NCBI GenBank assembly: GCA_937125395.1
Contig: CAKZLI010000031.1
Span: 1 to 57,630 of the forward strand
Direction: 5' to 3'
Length of the DNA stretch: 57,630 nt
From: an uncultured Glaciecola sp.
GTDB taxonomy: Bacteria > Pseudomonadota > Gammaproteobacteria > Enterobacterales > Alteromonadaceae
The notes beneath the pieces were generated by a model. The model searched no databases, had not been told where the DNA came from, and saw nothing but the letters and a program-made list of their open reading frames with translations. The number at the start of each line of letters is the position of its first letter. Position 1 is the first letter of the stretch. Of this stretch, positions 44,217 through 54,301 are shown one piece after another. A program made the position numbers and the translations under genes.

Positions 44217-44900
44217 ATGGCAATCTTAAATTATCAGCCTCCAATGGTACCGTTTTTAGATATTCTATATCAAGATGAAGACGTGATTGTTCTGGCCAAA
44301 CCACCTGGGTTATTGAGTGTGCGTGGCCGGGCTGATAATCATCAAGATAGTTTGCAAAAACGGGTTTGTGATGTGTATCCATTGGCGCGGATAGTTCACC
44401 GGTTAGATATGGCCACATCAGGGATCATCGTTATGGCGATGCATAAATCAGCTAATCAGCATCTTAGTGCGCAATTTGCGGCTAGAAAAACACAAAAACG
44501 CTATTTTGCCCGAGTAATTGGAAAAATGCGGGAAATGGAAGGTGAAATCACTGCACCACTCATCGTTGACTGGCCGAATAGACCCAAGCAAAAAGTCTGC
44601 TACGAGTCAGGTAAAGCCAGTCTTACCCGTTATAACGTGATCAGTATTGGTGAGAAAACGAGCTTAGTTGAATTGCACCCTATCACAGGACGATCACATC
44701 AACTCAGAGTCCATTTATTATCGATTGGCCATCCTATATTGGGTGACCGACTGTACACTTCACAAGCATCGCGTGAAGGCGTTGAGCGGTTATGGTTACA
44801 TGCCGCTGAGTTAGGGTTTTATCATCCCGTTACAGAAAAATGGATGCAGTTTAAGATCCCACATCCATTCATTGATGAGCCTAGTGGCTTAAATTGTTAA
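44217..44900 (+). CDS. rluA: Dual-specificity pseudouridine synthase RluA
   Basis: Isomerises U746 in 23S rRNA and U32 in several tRNAs. The 227 residues hold the catalytic Asp64 in 'RIVHRLDMATSGIIV', the RluA-specific 'DWPNRPKQKVCYESGK', and 'PITGRSHQLRVHLLSIGHP'. 'MATSG' distinguishes it from RluC and RluD ('KDTSG/TG'). It follows rapA by two bases and is likely co-translated. Its last 20 bases overlap the end of the convergent sugar dehydrogenase gene. Confidence 0.95.
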   Translation: MAILNYQPPMVPFLDILYQDEDVIVLAKPPGLLSVRGRADNHQDSLQKRVCDVYPLARIVHRLDMATSGIIVMAMHKSANQHLSAQFAARKTQKRYFARVIGKMREMEGEITAPLIVDWPNRPKQKVCYESGKASLTRYNVISIGEKTSLVELHPITGRSHQLRVHLLSIGHPILGDRLYTSQASREGVERLWLHAAELGFYHPVTEKWMQFKIPHPFIDEPSGLNC

Positions 44901-46050
44901 GCGGAGCTTGTGCTAATTTAACAGCAATCAAGCGACCTTGCGGTTCATCGGTGATCACATAGATGGTGTGATCTGCAGCGACCACCACATCACGAATACG
45001 CCCATCTAGCTCTGTCAGCAACTCAGTTTGCTCCAGAGCCTGAGCACCATTGAGCTTAACGTAGCGTAAATGACGAAATTTAAGCGAGCCAACCAATAAA
45101 TCATCACCATATAGTGCCATGCCACTCGGTGCAATCGAAGGTACCCAATAGGTCAAAGGCTGTTCTAATCCTGGGGCAGCGGTTTTATCAGAAATAATAT
45201 CGCCATTATAGTTGATCCCATAAGTGATAGTCGGCCAACCATAATTAGCTCCCACAGTTAACCGATTCAATTCATCTCCACCTTTTGGGCCATGCTCGTG
45301 TGCCCACATCGCTTGTTGTGCTGGGTGCCACATTAAGCCTTGGACATTACGATGACCGATAGAATAAATCTCAGGTGCTGCACTATCCAAAAAAGCATTC
45401 TCAGGATGCGGTGAACCATCACGTAATATCCGAACAACCTTACCGTAATGATTATCTAACGTTTGGGTTTGATCCATGCCTGAGTAGCGATCGCCAAGAC
45501 TAATAAATAATGATTGTTGATCATCAAATGCGACTCGACAGCCAAAGTGAAAGCCGGTTTTGGCTTTTGGCTTGGCTTTAAAAATAGCAGTGACCTTAGT
45601 CAAACTGGTTGCATTTAAGGTTGCTTGATACACTTCAGAACCCGTCTTACCGTCACTATCAGCACCCACCAAACACACATATATCAGGTTGTTACTGGCA
45701 AAATTAGGATCTAAGGCTAATCCAAGCACACCACCTTGACGCTCAGCGACGACCTCGGGTAAACCGCTCAAGCGAACCAGCTCGCCTGCAGCATTGATTC
45801 GAGTGATATGCCCTGGTCGCTCTGTCACCAAAAATTCATTATTAGGTAACAATGCAATGCCCCATGGGTTGACTAACTGATCAGTAATAATCTGAGTCGA
45901 CACTACTTTAGGAGTATCAACAGCCATAGCTTGAACCGACCAGCTCATTATAAACAACACACTCGATAGCGGGAACAGAATCTTCTGGGCTAATAATCGG
46001 CAAATACCATTCTGAGCAGAGGATGTAGCAATATATTTTAAGTCATTCAT
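44881..46050 (-). CDS. PQQ-dependent aldose sugar dehydrogenase (YliI-like)
   Basis: A 389-residue exported protein (signal peptide ending near 'SVQAMA', residue 43) with a six-bladed beta-propeller of the soluble glucose dehydrogenase type. Cues are 'NPWGIALLPNNEFLVTERPG', 'GLALDPNFASNN', 'SIGHRNVQGLMW' with the catalytic-region His, and 'HGPKGGDELNRL' near the PQQ site. E. coli YliI (Asd) oxidises aldoses in the periplasm with PQQ. Whether this organism makes PQQ cannot be seen. It follows the PCuAC gene by 15 bases at the end of the purEK series. Confidence 0.88.
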   Translation of the reverse strand: MNDLKYIATSSAQNGICRLLAQKILFPLSSVLFIMSWSVQAMAVDTPKVVSTQIITDQLVNPWGIALLPNNEFLVTERPGHITRINAAGELVRLSGLPEVVAERQGGVLGLALDPNFASNNLIYVCLVGADSDGKTGSEVYQATLNATSLTKVTAIFKAKPKAKTGFHFGCRVAFDDQQSLFISLGDRYSGMDQTQTLDNHYGKVVRILRDGSPHPENAFLDSAAPEIYSIGHRNVQGLMWHPAQQAMWAHEHGPKGGDELNRLTVGANYGWPTITYGINYNGDIISDKTAAPGLEQPLTYWVPSIAPSGMALYGDDLLVGSLKFRHLRYVKLNGAQALEQTELLTELDGRIRDVVVAADHTIYVITDEPQGRLIAVKLAQAPLNNLSH

Positions 46051-46065
46051 AGCGAAAATATCCGT

Positions 46066-46560
46066 TTAATGTGGCATGTCAGTAGTATGCATAGCCACGA
46101 TAGGAAAATTAATAGTTTGTGCTGGGGCATGTTTAAAAGTCAACGTCAGCGCAATAAACTTGCCTTCATCTAAGGTCGTTTGTAACCCAACAAACATGAT
46201 GTGCAGACCACCTGGAGTGAGTGCTACCGTTTCACCCTTAGGCAATGCAATCCCTTCTGGTAACTCTTGCATTACCATCATGTCATCTTGCATTAACATG
46301 CTATGTAACTGGATATCATTAGCTAAGATCGTCAGTGAACTGACGGAAAGTAACATGTCATCTTGCGATGTGTTATTGCTGATCGTAACGTAAGCAGCCC
46401 CAGTTGTAGCTTGCGCGAATGCTGCACGGATTGAAGGGTTAGTGACTTCAATACTGTCATTAACAGGCGCACTACATCCACTGATTATGAGGGTACTCGC
46501 GACTAAAATAGTACATAACCGGATCAATTTTTTAAACCATAACGGGATTGTAATACGCAT
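46066..46560 (-). CDS. PCu(A)C-type copper chaperone lipoprotein
   Basis: A 164-residue protein with a signal ending in 'LIISGC' (Cys29) and a cupredoxin-like fold with the copper-binding pattern H(M)X10MX21HXM, seen from 'IQLHSM' through 'MVMQ' to 'GGLHIMFVG'. PCu(A)C proteins deliver copper(I) to the Cu-A or Cu-B site of cytochrome oxidase in the periplasm. It stands between purK (10-base gap) and the sugar dehydrogenase, away from oxidase genes, which is unusual. Confidence 0.88.
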   Translation of the reverse strand: MRITIPLWFKKLIRLCTILVASTLIISGCSAPVNDSIEVTNPSIRAAFAQATTGAAYVTISNNTSQDDMLLSVSSLTILANDIQLHSMLMQDDMMVMQELPEGIALPKGETVALTPGGLHIMFVGLQTTLDEGKFIALTLTFKHAPAQTINFPIVAMHTTDMPH

Positions 46561-46570
46561 ACTTGCCTTC

Positions 46571-47710
46571 CTATATTTTTTTTAATTTGTTCGCTTGTGT
46601 TAGTAATCGTGGGAAAAATTGCATCGGTAAAAATTCTGCTAATTGCTCAAACTTCTCAGCTAATTGGGCATAACTATCTGCAGTCACATTGATATGGCCC
46701 ATTTTTCGTTTTTCTCTGACTTCTTTACCATACCAGTGAAGATGCACACCTGGAATACCAATCAGATCTTTTGCAAAGGAACTGACGCCAATAATATTAA
46801 CCATCGCGCTAATTTTTTGTGCATTTGTATCCCCTAACGGTAAGCCACAAATAGCCCGAAGGTGATTTTCAAACTGACAGGTATCAGCACCTTGCATCGA
46901 CCAATGTCCTGAATTATGTACCCTAGGAGCTAGCTCATTAACTAATAATTTATCGCCAATTTGGAATAACTCAACAGCAAGTGTTCCTACATAATTCATA
47001 TGCTTAGCTAACGTGCTAAAAATAGCCGTGGCTTGTGTTTGTAGTTCGGCATTAATTTCTGGAGCAGGTGCAACAGACACGTGAAGTTGCCCTTCAAAAT
47101 GGGTATTTTGGGCGAGTGGATACAATGCGATATTACCTTCTTTGTCGACAGAACCGACGAGCGATAACTCCCGGTCAAAGGGACACATTTTTTCTGCGAT
47201 AACAGGAATTTTTTGTAAGTCCAGATTTTGAAATACCGCATGAATATCTGTCAAACCAGCCGCATTAACGATGCGCCATTGACCATAGCCATCATAGCCA
47301 TCACGACTCGATTTAAAAATAATTTGTTCGCCAAGGCGATCTGTTATCCCCTCAAGCTGTGCAACATCAGTAATGATCTCATGTTCACAATTTAATATAT
47401 TCGTTTCAGCTAATAATTGCTTTTCTCTGACGCGGTCAGCCCCAACTAGGATAGAGCGCATATTCGGTGCCAGTTTACCTGATTGCTCAGCTTGTTCTAA
47501 TAGGTGCTCAGGTACATGTTCAAATTCTACGGTTAACACATCCGCACTTTCGATGGCGCTGGCTAGCGAAATTTTTAGATCCCGCTTCGTCACTGGATTG
47601 ATAATTTGGTCAGTCGCCACATCGACCGCTTGAATATTAATATTCAATGGGCTACCAGCTAAGTACATCATACGTGCTAATTGGCCTGAGCCGTAGACTA
47701 AAACATTCAT
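46571..47710 (-). CDS. purK: 5-(carboxyamino)imidazole ribonucleotide synthase
   Basis: ATP-grasp enzyme that carboxylates AIR to N5-CAIR in purine synthesis. The 379 residues begin with the Rossmann-like 'VLVYGSGQLARMMYLAG', contain 'FKSSRDGYDGYGQW', 'AEKMCPFDRELSLVG' and 'NELAPRVHNSGHWSMQG', as in E. coli PurK (355). It starts 4 bases after purE, the standard purEK order. Confidence 0.95.
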   Translation of the reverse strand: MNVLVYGSGQLARMMYLAGSPLNINIQAVDVATDQIINPVTKRDLKISLASAIESADVLTVEFEHVPEHLLEQAEQSGKLAPNMRSILVGADRVREKQLLAETNILNCEHEIITDVAQLEGITDRLGEQIIFKSSRDGYDGYGQWRIVNAAGLTDIHAVFQNLDLQKIPVIAEKMCPFDRELSLVGSVDKEGNIALYPLAQNTHFEGQLHVSVAPAPEINAELQTQATAIFSTLAKHMNYVGTLAVELFQIGDKLLVNELAPRVHNSGHWSMQGADTCQFENHLRAICGLPLGDTNAQKISAMVNIIGVSSFAKDLIGIPGVHLHWYGKEVREKRKMGHINVTADSYAQLAEKFEQLAEFLPMQFFPRLLTQANKLKKI

Positions 47711-47714
47711 GTAT

Positions 47715-48200
47715 TTATAACTCTAGTTGACCATTACTAAGAACGGTAGCAGTTTGTTGTTGACGAAATTCGATAATAGCTTGTGCTACATCAGGTTCTT
47801 GCAGTGCAACGATTTGTGCGGCTAACAGACCTGCGTTTGCAGCGCCGGCCTCACCTATTGCCAGTGTACCGACAGCAACACCTTTTGGCATTTGGACAAT
47901 AGACAGTAATGAATCAATCCCGTTGAGCTGACTTGAGCGTACAGGGCAACCAAGCACGGGGATATGGGTATGTGCTGCAATCATGCCAGGTAAATGCGCT
48001 GCACCGCCAGCACCCGCAATAATCACACTATACCCTTCGGTATGCGCGGTCTGAGCAAATGAGGTCAACAATTCAGGGGTACGATGTGCAGATACGACTT
48101 GTGCGTTAAACTCAACACCTAATGTTTGCAACATTTCTGCAGCAAGCTTCATGGTAGGCCAATCTGAAGTTGACCCCATTACTATTGCGACTTTCGCCAT
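47715..48200 (-). CDS. purE: N5-CAIR mutase
   Basis: Converts N5-CAIR to CAIR in purine synthesis. The 161-residue class I PurE shows '[15 protein letters not shown]', '[11 protein letters not shown]' with the catalytic His, and '[18 protein letters not shown]'. It heads purE-purK-PCuAC-sugar dehydrogenase. In the 114-base gap upstream a TATAAT reads on the minus strand (48268-48263) with a poor -35. Confidence 0.96.
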   Translation of the reverse strand: MAKVAIVMGSTSDWPTMKLAAEMLQTLGVEFNAQVVSAHRTPELLTSFAQTAHTEGYSVIIAGAGGAAHLPGMIAAHTHIPVLGCPVRSSQLNGIDSLLSIVQMPKGVAVGTLAIGEAGAANAGLLAAQIVALQEPDVAQAIIEFRQQQTATVLSNGQLEL

Positions 48201-48314
48201 GATTTACTCTCTGTTAACAATCACTAGCATTGTGCGAGTGATTTTCATAATCGAAACCGGATATTATACCCTAAATCCGCCATAAAGAAACAGTCAAGTA
48301 AATGGAGTATTGTC

Positions 48315-48716
48315 TTAGCTAGGTTCGTTCGAATTTGTTTGCGTTGGCGTCTCTTCTAAATCCGCTGGCAACTGCATTCGGGCCGTTTCGACCAGCGCTT
48401 GATTTCGTGTATGTTGGATGAGCTTAACCCGATGATGCATGGCAACCTTTGCAAGGATGTGAGCTGTTACCGGAGCGGTAATAACCAAAAATAACGTAAT
48501 CAATAACTCATTGATACTCACATAACCTTGTAAGTCATACATGTATACGATAGAGGCGACCAGCACTCCCCCTAAGCCTAAAGTCGTTGCTTTAGTGGGG
48601 GCGTGTAAACGTGTATAAAAATCCTGTAAGCGGATCAGTCCGATCGAGCCAACTAGGACAAATAAACCGCCTAACAGCAACAGTACAGATATACTTAGTT
48701 CTACTAAAAAACTCAT
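48315..48716 (-). CDS. mrpG: Mrp antiporter subunit G
   Basis: A 133-residue subunit with three membrane helices ('LSISVLLLLGGLFVLVGSIG' at the start) and the MrpG motif 'GLIRLQDFYTRLHAPTKATT'. Its acidic, Pro/Thr-rich C-tail is soluble. Last gene of the mrp operon, 8 bases after mrpF. Confidence 0.92.
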   Translation of the reverse strand: MSFLVELSISVLLLLGGLFVLVGSIGLIRLQDFYTRLHAPTKATTLGLGGVLVASIVYMYDLQGYVSINELLITLFLVITAPVTAHILAKVAMHHRVKLIQHTRNQALVETARMQLPADLEETPTQTNSNEPS

Positions 48717-48724
48717 ATGCTTCC

Positions 48725-48994
48725 TTACTCGATGATATCGCCGCGCAATAAATATTTACCAAATGCAACGCTACTGACAAAACCTAACATAGCGATGAGT
48801 AACGCCGCCTCAAAATACAACGGTGTTTGATTGTAAATACCATACAACAGTATTAATGCGATGCTATTAATATACATCGTATCCAAAGCGACGATGCGAT
48901 CAACAATATGTGGACCTATAATGAGGCGCCATAAATTGAGTAGCAGTGCCATACCCAGCATGCCTGCGACAATCATAACAGTATAATCTAACAT
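48725..48994 (-). CDS. mrpF: Mrp antiporter subunit F
   Basis: An 89-residue subunit with three helices and the conserved 'GPHIVDRIVALDTMYIN', whose Asp is essential in the family. It overlaps the end of mrpE by 7 bases, showing coupled translation in the antiporter operon. Confidence 0.93.
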   Translation of the reverse strand: MLDYTVMIVAGMLGMALLLNLWRLIIGPHIVDRIVALDTMYINSIALILLYGIYNQTPLYFEAALLIAMLGFVSSVAFGKYLLRGDIIE

Positions 48995-49488
48995 CCAAAT
49001 ATCTCCTTAATCCGCGATTCATAGCGATGCTTAATCAGTGCGATGACCTCTTGCTCATCTTCAGGCATATTTAACACGTGTACATATAGCCATTTTTCAT
49101 CTTTGGATATATCAGCACTGACTGTTCCTGGTGTCATGGTCACTGAACTGGCTAGTACCGTAATCGGAAATGTACCAGTCACATCCAGCGGTACAGCAAC
49201 AAAACCTGGATTGATTTTATTTATTGGGCCGACAACCAACAAGGCGACTTCGATATTAGCAACAACGATATCTTTGAGTACAAGTAGCGCATAGCTAATG
49301 GTTTTTAGAGGACGCTTTACCGTGTGTTGCGGCACGCGTAATGACACACACAATAATGGGATGACAATAGCTAGCACACTGCCTAGCACTATATGACCAA
49401 GGCTAAATGTATTGTTAAGCATCAACCATACAAAAAGCAACGTAAGACTATTTAATGGTGTCGGTAATAATCGAGAAAATAAACTCAT
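48988..49488 (-). CDS. mrpE: Mrp antiporter subunit E
   Basis: A 166-residue subunit with two N-terminal helices, then the family motifs 'DIVVANIEVALLV' and 'SSVTMTPGTVSADIS'. It overlaps mrpD by 4 bases and mrpF by 7 bases. MrpE packs with F and G as the small membrane module of the complex. Confidence 0.93.
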   Translation of the reverse strand: MSLFSRLLPTPLNSLTLLFVWLMLNNTFSLGHIVLGSVLAIVIPLLCVSLRVPQHTVKRPLKTISYALLVLKDIVVANIEVALLVVGPINKINPGFVAVPLDVTGTFPITVLASSVTMTPGTVSADISKDEKWLYVHVLNMPEDEQEVIALIKHRYESRIKEIFGC

Positions 49489-51011
49489 TGCGTATCCCCT
49501 GCAAAATTCATTAAATCAATCAGGTAACTCACATCGTGTAACTGAACAGCTGCGTTATTGGTATATGCAACGACGCTATCCCCCATCAAAGCCAACATCG
49601 GGGATGCTAACAATAACAAGCCAGCACCAGTGATTTGCCATTTAGACACATTTGTTACTTGCGCATTATTGGTGTTTTTATTGTAACGCCAAAATAACGT
49701 AGAGCCGGCTCTAGAAAGAGCGATGATCGTCATTAAACTAGACACGAGTATAATCAACCATACCCACATCTGTTGCTCGGCGCCCAGCGCAGATTGCAGA
49801 ATAAATAGTTTTGCTAAAAAACCAGAAAATGGCGGTAGACCAGCAATCGTCATTGCAGCGACAACAAATAGTACTCCAAACAACCCTTGTTGTTTCATCT
49901 TCCGCGCAATAACAAAATAATCCAGTGCTTTACCTCGTTGCTGCCCAATCATATCTGCAATTAAAAATAATGCGCCAGATATGAGTGTACTATGCAGCAA
50001 ATAAATCAAACCCGCCGCCGTCGCCTCAGGCGTTCGCAGTGCAAATGAGATCAATAACGTACCTACCGACACCACCACTAAATTACCGACTAAAATGCGT
50101 AGATTAGTGCTCGCAAGTACACCGATAGTGCCAAGGATAATCGTCATCATCGCAATCGGCCAAATCCAAGGCTGAATCATATTTGCGAGCTCACCGGCTT
50201 GATCGCCAAAGACAACCGTATAAATTCGGAAGATACAATACACGCCTACTTTGGTCATAATCGCAAATAATGCAGCTACTGGTGCACTCGCCGCAGCATA
50301 GGTTTGCGGTAACCAAAAATGTAACGGTAACATTGCCGCCTTTAAACCAAAGACTACCAGTAATAAAAACCCACCAGCTTGTGCAATCATTTGATTACTA
50401 GCTGAAAGCTGTGCAATTTTTAATGACATATCGGGAATGTTTAACGTGCCAGTAATCCCATACAGAGTACCCAATGCAAATAAAAACAAACTCGAACCAA
50501 TGAGGTTTAAGATAACGTAATGAAGGTTGCTTGATGTTTTTTGCTTGCCATCACCATGCATCAATAAGGTATAGGATGCGATTAATAATACTTCAAAAAA
50601 TACAAATAAATTAAACAAATCGTTGGTTAAAAAAGCACCATAAATACCCAGTAATTGGAACTGAACCAACGGATGAAAATATCGACCTTCGCGATCATGC
50701 CCTGCAAAAGAATAGAGTGTAGCGCCAAGCCCCAAAAAAGCACCTAGCACGATTAACATAACAGCCAGTTGATCTGCATACAAAATAATGCCAAAGGGTG
50801 GCTGCCAATCACCTACAGCATAAAAAGTCGCGCCGTTTTGTACGACACTCTCCATCAATACAAGTGAGACAATCAGTTGTGTCACCATCAAAAAGGCAGC
50901 CGCAACACGACGGTATTGGAATTTTTCTGGCCCAGCAAAGGGCGGTAATAACATTAATAATCCACCCACAAGCGGGATTAATATCGGCAAAATGACCAAA
51001 TGTTCAATCAT
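49485..51011 (-). CDS. mrpD: Mrp antiporter subunit D
   Basis: A 508-residue homologue of complex I subunit NuoM/NuoN with about 14 helices. It has the key helix-5 Glu region 'FVFFEVLLIASYTLLM' and 'AMLPLHFWLPQTYAAASAP' with the central Lys and His for proton relay. Subunits A and D form the two ion channels of the Mrp complex, which exchanges cytoplasmic Na+ for protons and gives salt and alkali tolerance. Overlaps mrpC and mrpE by 4 bases each. Confidence 0.95.
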   Translation of the reverse strand: MIEHLVILPILIPLVGGLLMLLPPFAGPEKFQYRRVAAAFLMVTQLIVSLVLMESVVQNGATFYAVGDWQPPFGIILYADQLAVMLIVLGAFLGLGATLYSFAGHDREGRYFHPLVQFQLLGIYGAFLTNDLFNLFVFFEVLLIASYTLLMHGDGKQKTSSNLHYVILNLIGSSLFLFALGTLYGITGTLNIPDMSLKIAQLSASNQMIAQAGGFLLLVVFGLKAAMLPLHFWLPQTYAAASAPVAALFAIMTKVGVYCIFRIYTVVFGDQAGELANMIQPWIWPIAMMTIILGTIGVLASTNLRILVGNLVVVSVGTLLISFALRTPEATAAGLIYLLHSTLISGALFLIADMIGQQRGKALDYFVIARKMKQQGLFGVLFVVAAMTIAGLPPFSGFLAKLFILQSALGAEQQMWVWLIILVSSLMTIIALSRAGSTLFWRYNKNTNNAQVTNVSKWQITGAGLLLLASPMLALMGDSVVAYTNNAAVQLHDVSYLIDLMNFAGDTQ

Positions 51012-51373
51012 GATTTGTCTCTGTTCGGCTTGATAAGTTTATTCATATCAGGGGGTTCATTCCCATCAACAAAATCGTTACCTAAATCGGCACGTGCGCG
51101 CATGGATAAAATCACCACAAAGGCAATCATCGCAAAACCGATGACAATCGCCGTCAATGTGAGTGCTTGCGGTAACGGATCAGCATACGATTCTGACATC
51201 CCTAAAATGGCCGCATCTTGCAGGTTTAATCGACCACTAGAAAACAAAAATAAATTTACAGCATAAGAGAGCATGGTCAAACCAACAACTACAGAAAATG
51301 TTCGACCCCGAAGGCAAAGATACACTCCACACGACGTTAACACACCGACACAAATTACATATAAAGTTTCCAT
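51008..51373 (-). CDS. mrpC: Mrp antiporter subunit C
   Basis: A 121-residue NuoK-like subunit with three helices ('VVGLTMLSYAVNLFLF' with the family Asn) and 'ADPLPQALTLTAIVIGFAM' before the third. Its ATG overlaps the mrpA stop by one base, and its stop overlaps mrpD by 4. Confidence 0.95.
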   Translation of the reverse strand: METLYVICVGVLTSCGVYLCLRGRTFSVVVGLTMLSYAVNLFLFSSGRLNLQDAAILGMSESYADPLPQALTLTAIVIGFAMIAFVVILSMRARADLGNDFVDGNEPPDMNKLIKPNRDKS

Positions 51374-54180
51374 TATTCCTCCGCCATTGGACGATGCGAT
51401 GAAGTAAGTTTACCTAAGCTAGCTAAAATCAATAAAGAAGCGCCGATCACCGTTAAATACACACCTAAATCAAAGATTAAGGCACTGGCTAGTTCTATTT
51501 GACCAATCCATGGAATATCAAAATAATCAAACCAAGTCGTCATAAACGGACGTTCAAAAAACCAACTCCCGATGCCCGTTAAAGCGGCTATTAATATTCC
51601 AAGTGCAATTAGCGTCTGATAATCCACTTTGATTCTAGGTTTGACCCAGTCGACTCCGTGGGCAATGTACTGTTGGATCAAGGCTACCGAGGTAATCAAT
51701 CCAGCAATAAAGCCACCTCCAGGCATATTATGACCTCTTAGGAAAATATAAAAAGACACCAACAATGCCAGTGGTAATAAACTTTGAGAGATCATCGCTA
51801 GGATTGGCGGATGACTGTCTTCACTCCATTTTAATCCGTTTTCATTTGCTGTTGGCATGGCTAAACGCACTTTCGCTAACAAATTAAAAATACCTAACCC
51901 GGCAATCCCTAGCACCAAAATTTCACCTAAGGTATCAAGCCCTCTAAAATCGACTAAGATGACGTTTACCGCATTGGTTCCACCACCACCGATTTTGCTA
52001 TTTGCTAAGAAGAAATCTGCAATCGTATCTATCGGCTGGGTGATAAAGGCATAGTTGATTGTTGCTACTAATCCACCGATTGCTGCAGCGATCCCCACAT
52101 CCCTAGCGACGCGAGATGGCGCCGATTCAACCGGTGTTTTTTGTGGTAAAAAATACAACGCGAGCATTAATAAAATAACCGTGACTACTTCTACTGCTAA
52201 CTGAGTTAACGCTAAATCAGGTGCAGAAAAACGCGCAAAAGCCACCGATACAATTAAACCGACAACGGACAATGTAATCAAAGAAACCATGCGTTTACGA
52301 TGATACATAACTGTGGCTATGGCACTGATACACAAAATAATTGCTGCAATGATTTCTATGCCGCTGACCGGCTGATCGGGTGCATTGGTTAGCGCAGTAT
52401 TAAGGTGGACTAATGGTACCGCTGTTACCGTGATAGCAAATAGCAGTAACACCGCAATATAGCGTTGCAGTGACCCATTACTTAATGTCTCATGTGCTTT
52501 GCTGGCAATCCTCACAAGCTGTTGGATAACGCCTTCAAAGACACGCTTTTCGTCGGCCTCTTGGAATTGCGCTTGAAAACGATACAAATGGCTGCGATAC
52601 GCATACACAACCAGACCGCCACCGATAGCAATAGCACTCATGAGTAACGGTATATTAAAACCATGCCAAATCGCTAAGCTGTAATACGGTACTTCTACCA
52701 TTAGTACACTCGCTGCCGCAGCGCGTAACAGCCCGCCAATAATAAATTCTGGGAATATGCCCACTAATAAACATAACGCAACCAAAATTTCGATAGGAAC
52801 TTTCATATAACGAGGCGGTTCATGCGGTGTTTTGGGTAAATCCTTTGGCTCTTCATTAAAGAACACATCGTGAATAAAACGCATCGAATAGGCCACCGCA
52901 AATATTCCAGCAAGCGTTGCTAAAACAGGGATAACCCAAGATAAAAATCCCAATGCTGAAGAATGTAATGTTTCAGCCAAAAACATTTCTTTCGATAAAA
53001 ACCCATTGAATAACGGTACGCCAGCCATCGAGGCGGCAGCCACCATTGCAAGCGTCGCAGTGTAAGGCATATAACGCCATAACCCACCGAGCTTGCGCAT
53101 GTCTCTGGTTCCAGATTCATGATCAATGATCCCAGCAGCCATGAATAGCGAAGCTTTAAATACCGCATGGTTCATTATGTGAAATAATGCAGCGACCGCA
53201 GCTAACGGGGTATCTAAGCCAAGTAGTAATACGATCAAACCAAGATGGCTGATCGTTGAATACGCTAATAGCCCTTTTAGATCGTGTTTAAATAACGCGA
53301 CATATGCGCCGATTAATAACGTCGTTAGGCCGGTCAAACTGACAATCAAGAACCACATTTCAGTGCCAGAGAGAACCGGATACATTCGCGCCAGTAAGAA
53401 AATACCAGCTTTCACCATAGTCGCAGAGTGTAAGTAAGCGCTCACTGGCGTTGGCGCTGCCATGGCATGTGGCAACCAAAAATGAAACGGAAATTGTGCT
53501 GATTTAGTAAAGGCACCCAGCAGCACTAACACCAGAGCAACAGAATATAACGAATGCTCACGGATCATATCGCCACTAGCTAAGATAGTGCTCAATTCAT
53601 AGCTTCCGACAATATTAGCGATAATCAATAACCCTGCAAGTAAGGCTAAGCCTCCTGCACCGGTTACGGTTAAGGCCATTCGCGCACCTTTCCGTGATTC
53701 GGATTTACTCGACCAAAAACTGATCAATAAAAAGGAGCTGATACTTGTGACTTCCCAAGCCATCCACAACTGCAACACGTTGTTTGCTAAAACGATGGAT
53801 AACATTGCAGTCATGAACAAAATTAAATAAGAAAAAAACCGACCAATGGCTTCTGTTTCAGATAAGTAGTATCGAGCATACATAATGATCAGTAAGCCAA
53901 TCCCCAATATCAGCATCGAAAACATCAATGCCAAGCCATCTAAGTGCATCGATAATGTTAGTCCTGCCGATGGGATCCACTGTAAATATTCAACGATGGT
54001 TTCACCAGCTAGGACAGCAGGAAGTAAACTAATAATGTAAGCAAGTGCAATTGCCGGAGCTAGCATGGTCGCAAGAGTGTTCATTCTCCGTCCATATTTT
54101 TCGGTGATTACCGGGACTATTGCACCAATCAATAAGATGGCAGTTATCCAAAATAAGCTCATCGTTGTGTCTTGCTCCAT
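51373..54180 (-). CDS. mrpA: Mrp antiporter fused subunits A and B
   Basis: A 935-residue protein. Residues 1-780 are MrpA: NuoL-like channel with '[18 protein letters not shown]', '[20 protein letters not shown]' and '[15 protein letters not shown]', then the NuoJ-like '[19 protein letters not shown]'. The last ~150 residues are MrpB: '[19 protein letters not shown]' and '[20 protein letters not shown]'. Such AB fusions occur in many Gram-negatives, and no separate mrpB exists here. First gene of mrpABCDEFG, exchanging Na+ for H+ at the inner membrane. The ATG at 54180 is taken; an ATG at 54162 has a distant GGAG and is possible. Confidence 0.95.
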   Translation of the reverse strand: MEQDTTMSLFWITAILLIGAIVPVITEKYGRRMNTLATMLAPAIALAYIISLLPAVLAGETIVEYLQWIPSAGLTLSMHLDGLALMFSMLILGIGLLIIMYARYYLSETEAIGRFFSYLILFMTAMLSIVLANNVLQLWMAWEVTSISSFLLISFWSSKSESRKGARMALTVTGAGGLALLAGLLIIANIVGSYELSTILASGDMIREHSLYSVALVLVLLGAFTKSAQFPFHFWLPHAMAAPTPVSAYLHSATMVKAGIFLLARMYPVLSGTEMWFLIVSLTGLTTLLIGAYVALFKHDLKGLLAYSTISHLGLIVLLLGLDTPLAAVAALFHIMNHAVFKASLFMAAGIIDHESGTRDMRKLGGLWRYMPYTATLAMVAAASMAGVPLFNGFLSKEMFLAETLHSSALGFLSWVIPVLATLAGIFAVAYSMRFIHDVFFNEEPKDLPKTPHEPPRYMKVPIEILVALCLLVGIFPEFIIGGLLRAAAASVLMVEVPYYSLAIWHGFNIPLLMSAIAIGGGLVVYAYRSHLYRFQAQFQEADEKRVFEGVIQQLVRIASKAHETLSNGSLQRYIAVLLLFAITVTAVPLVHLNTALTNAPDQPVSGIEIIAAIILCISAIATVMYHRKRMVSLITLSVVGLIVSVAFARFSAPDLALTQLAVEVVTVILLMLALYFLPQKTPVESAPSRVARDVGIAAAIGGLVATINYAFITQPIDTIADFFLANSKIGGGGTNAVNVILVDFRGLDTLGEILVLGIAGLGIFNLLAKVRLAMPTANENGLKWSEDSHPPILAMISQSLLPLALLVSFYIFLRGHNMPGGGFIAGLITSVALIQQYIAHGVDWVKPRIKVDYQTLIALGILIAALTGIGSWFFERPFMTTWFDYFDIPWIGQIELASALIFDLGVYLTVIGASLLILASLGKLTSSHRPMAEE

Positions 54181-54301
54181 TTAATTTTCTACGATTACTA
54201 AGCGTTTTAAGATGCTTATCATATTGTGTCGGGTAGTGGTTAATACTACCACTAAAGTATCGGCCCTATCTAGCGAAGCTGAAGAAAACCTGAGTGAACG
54301 C

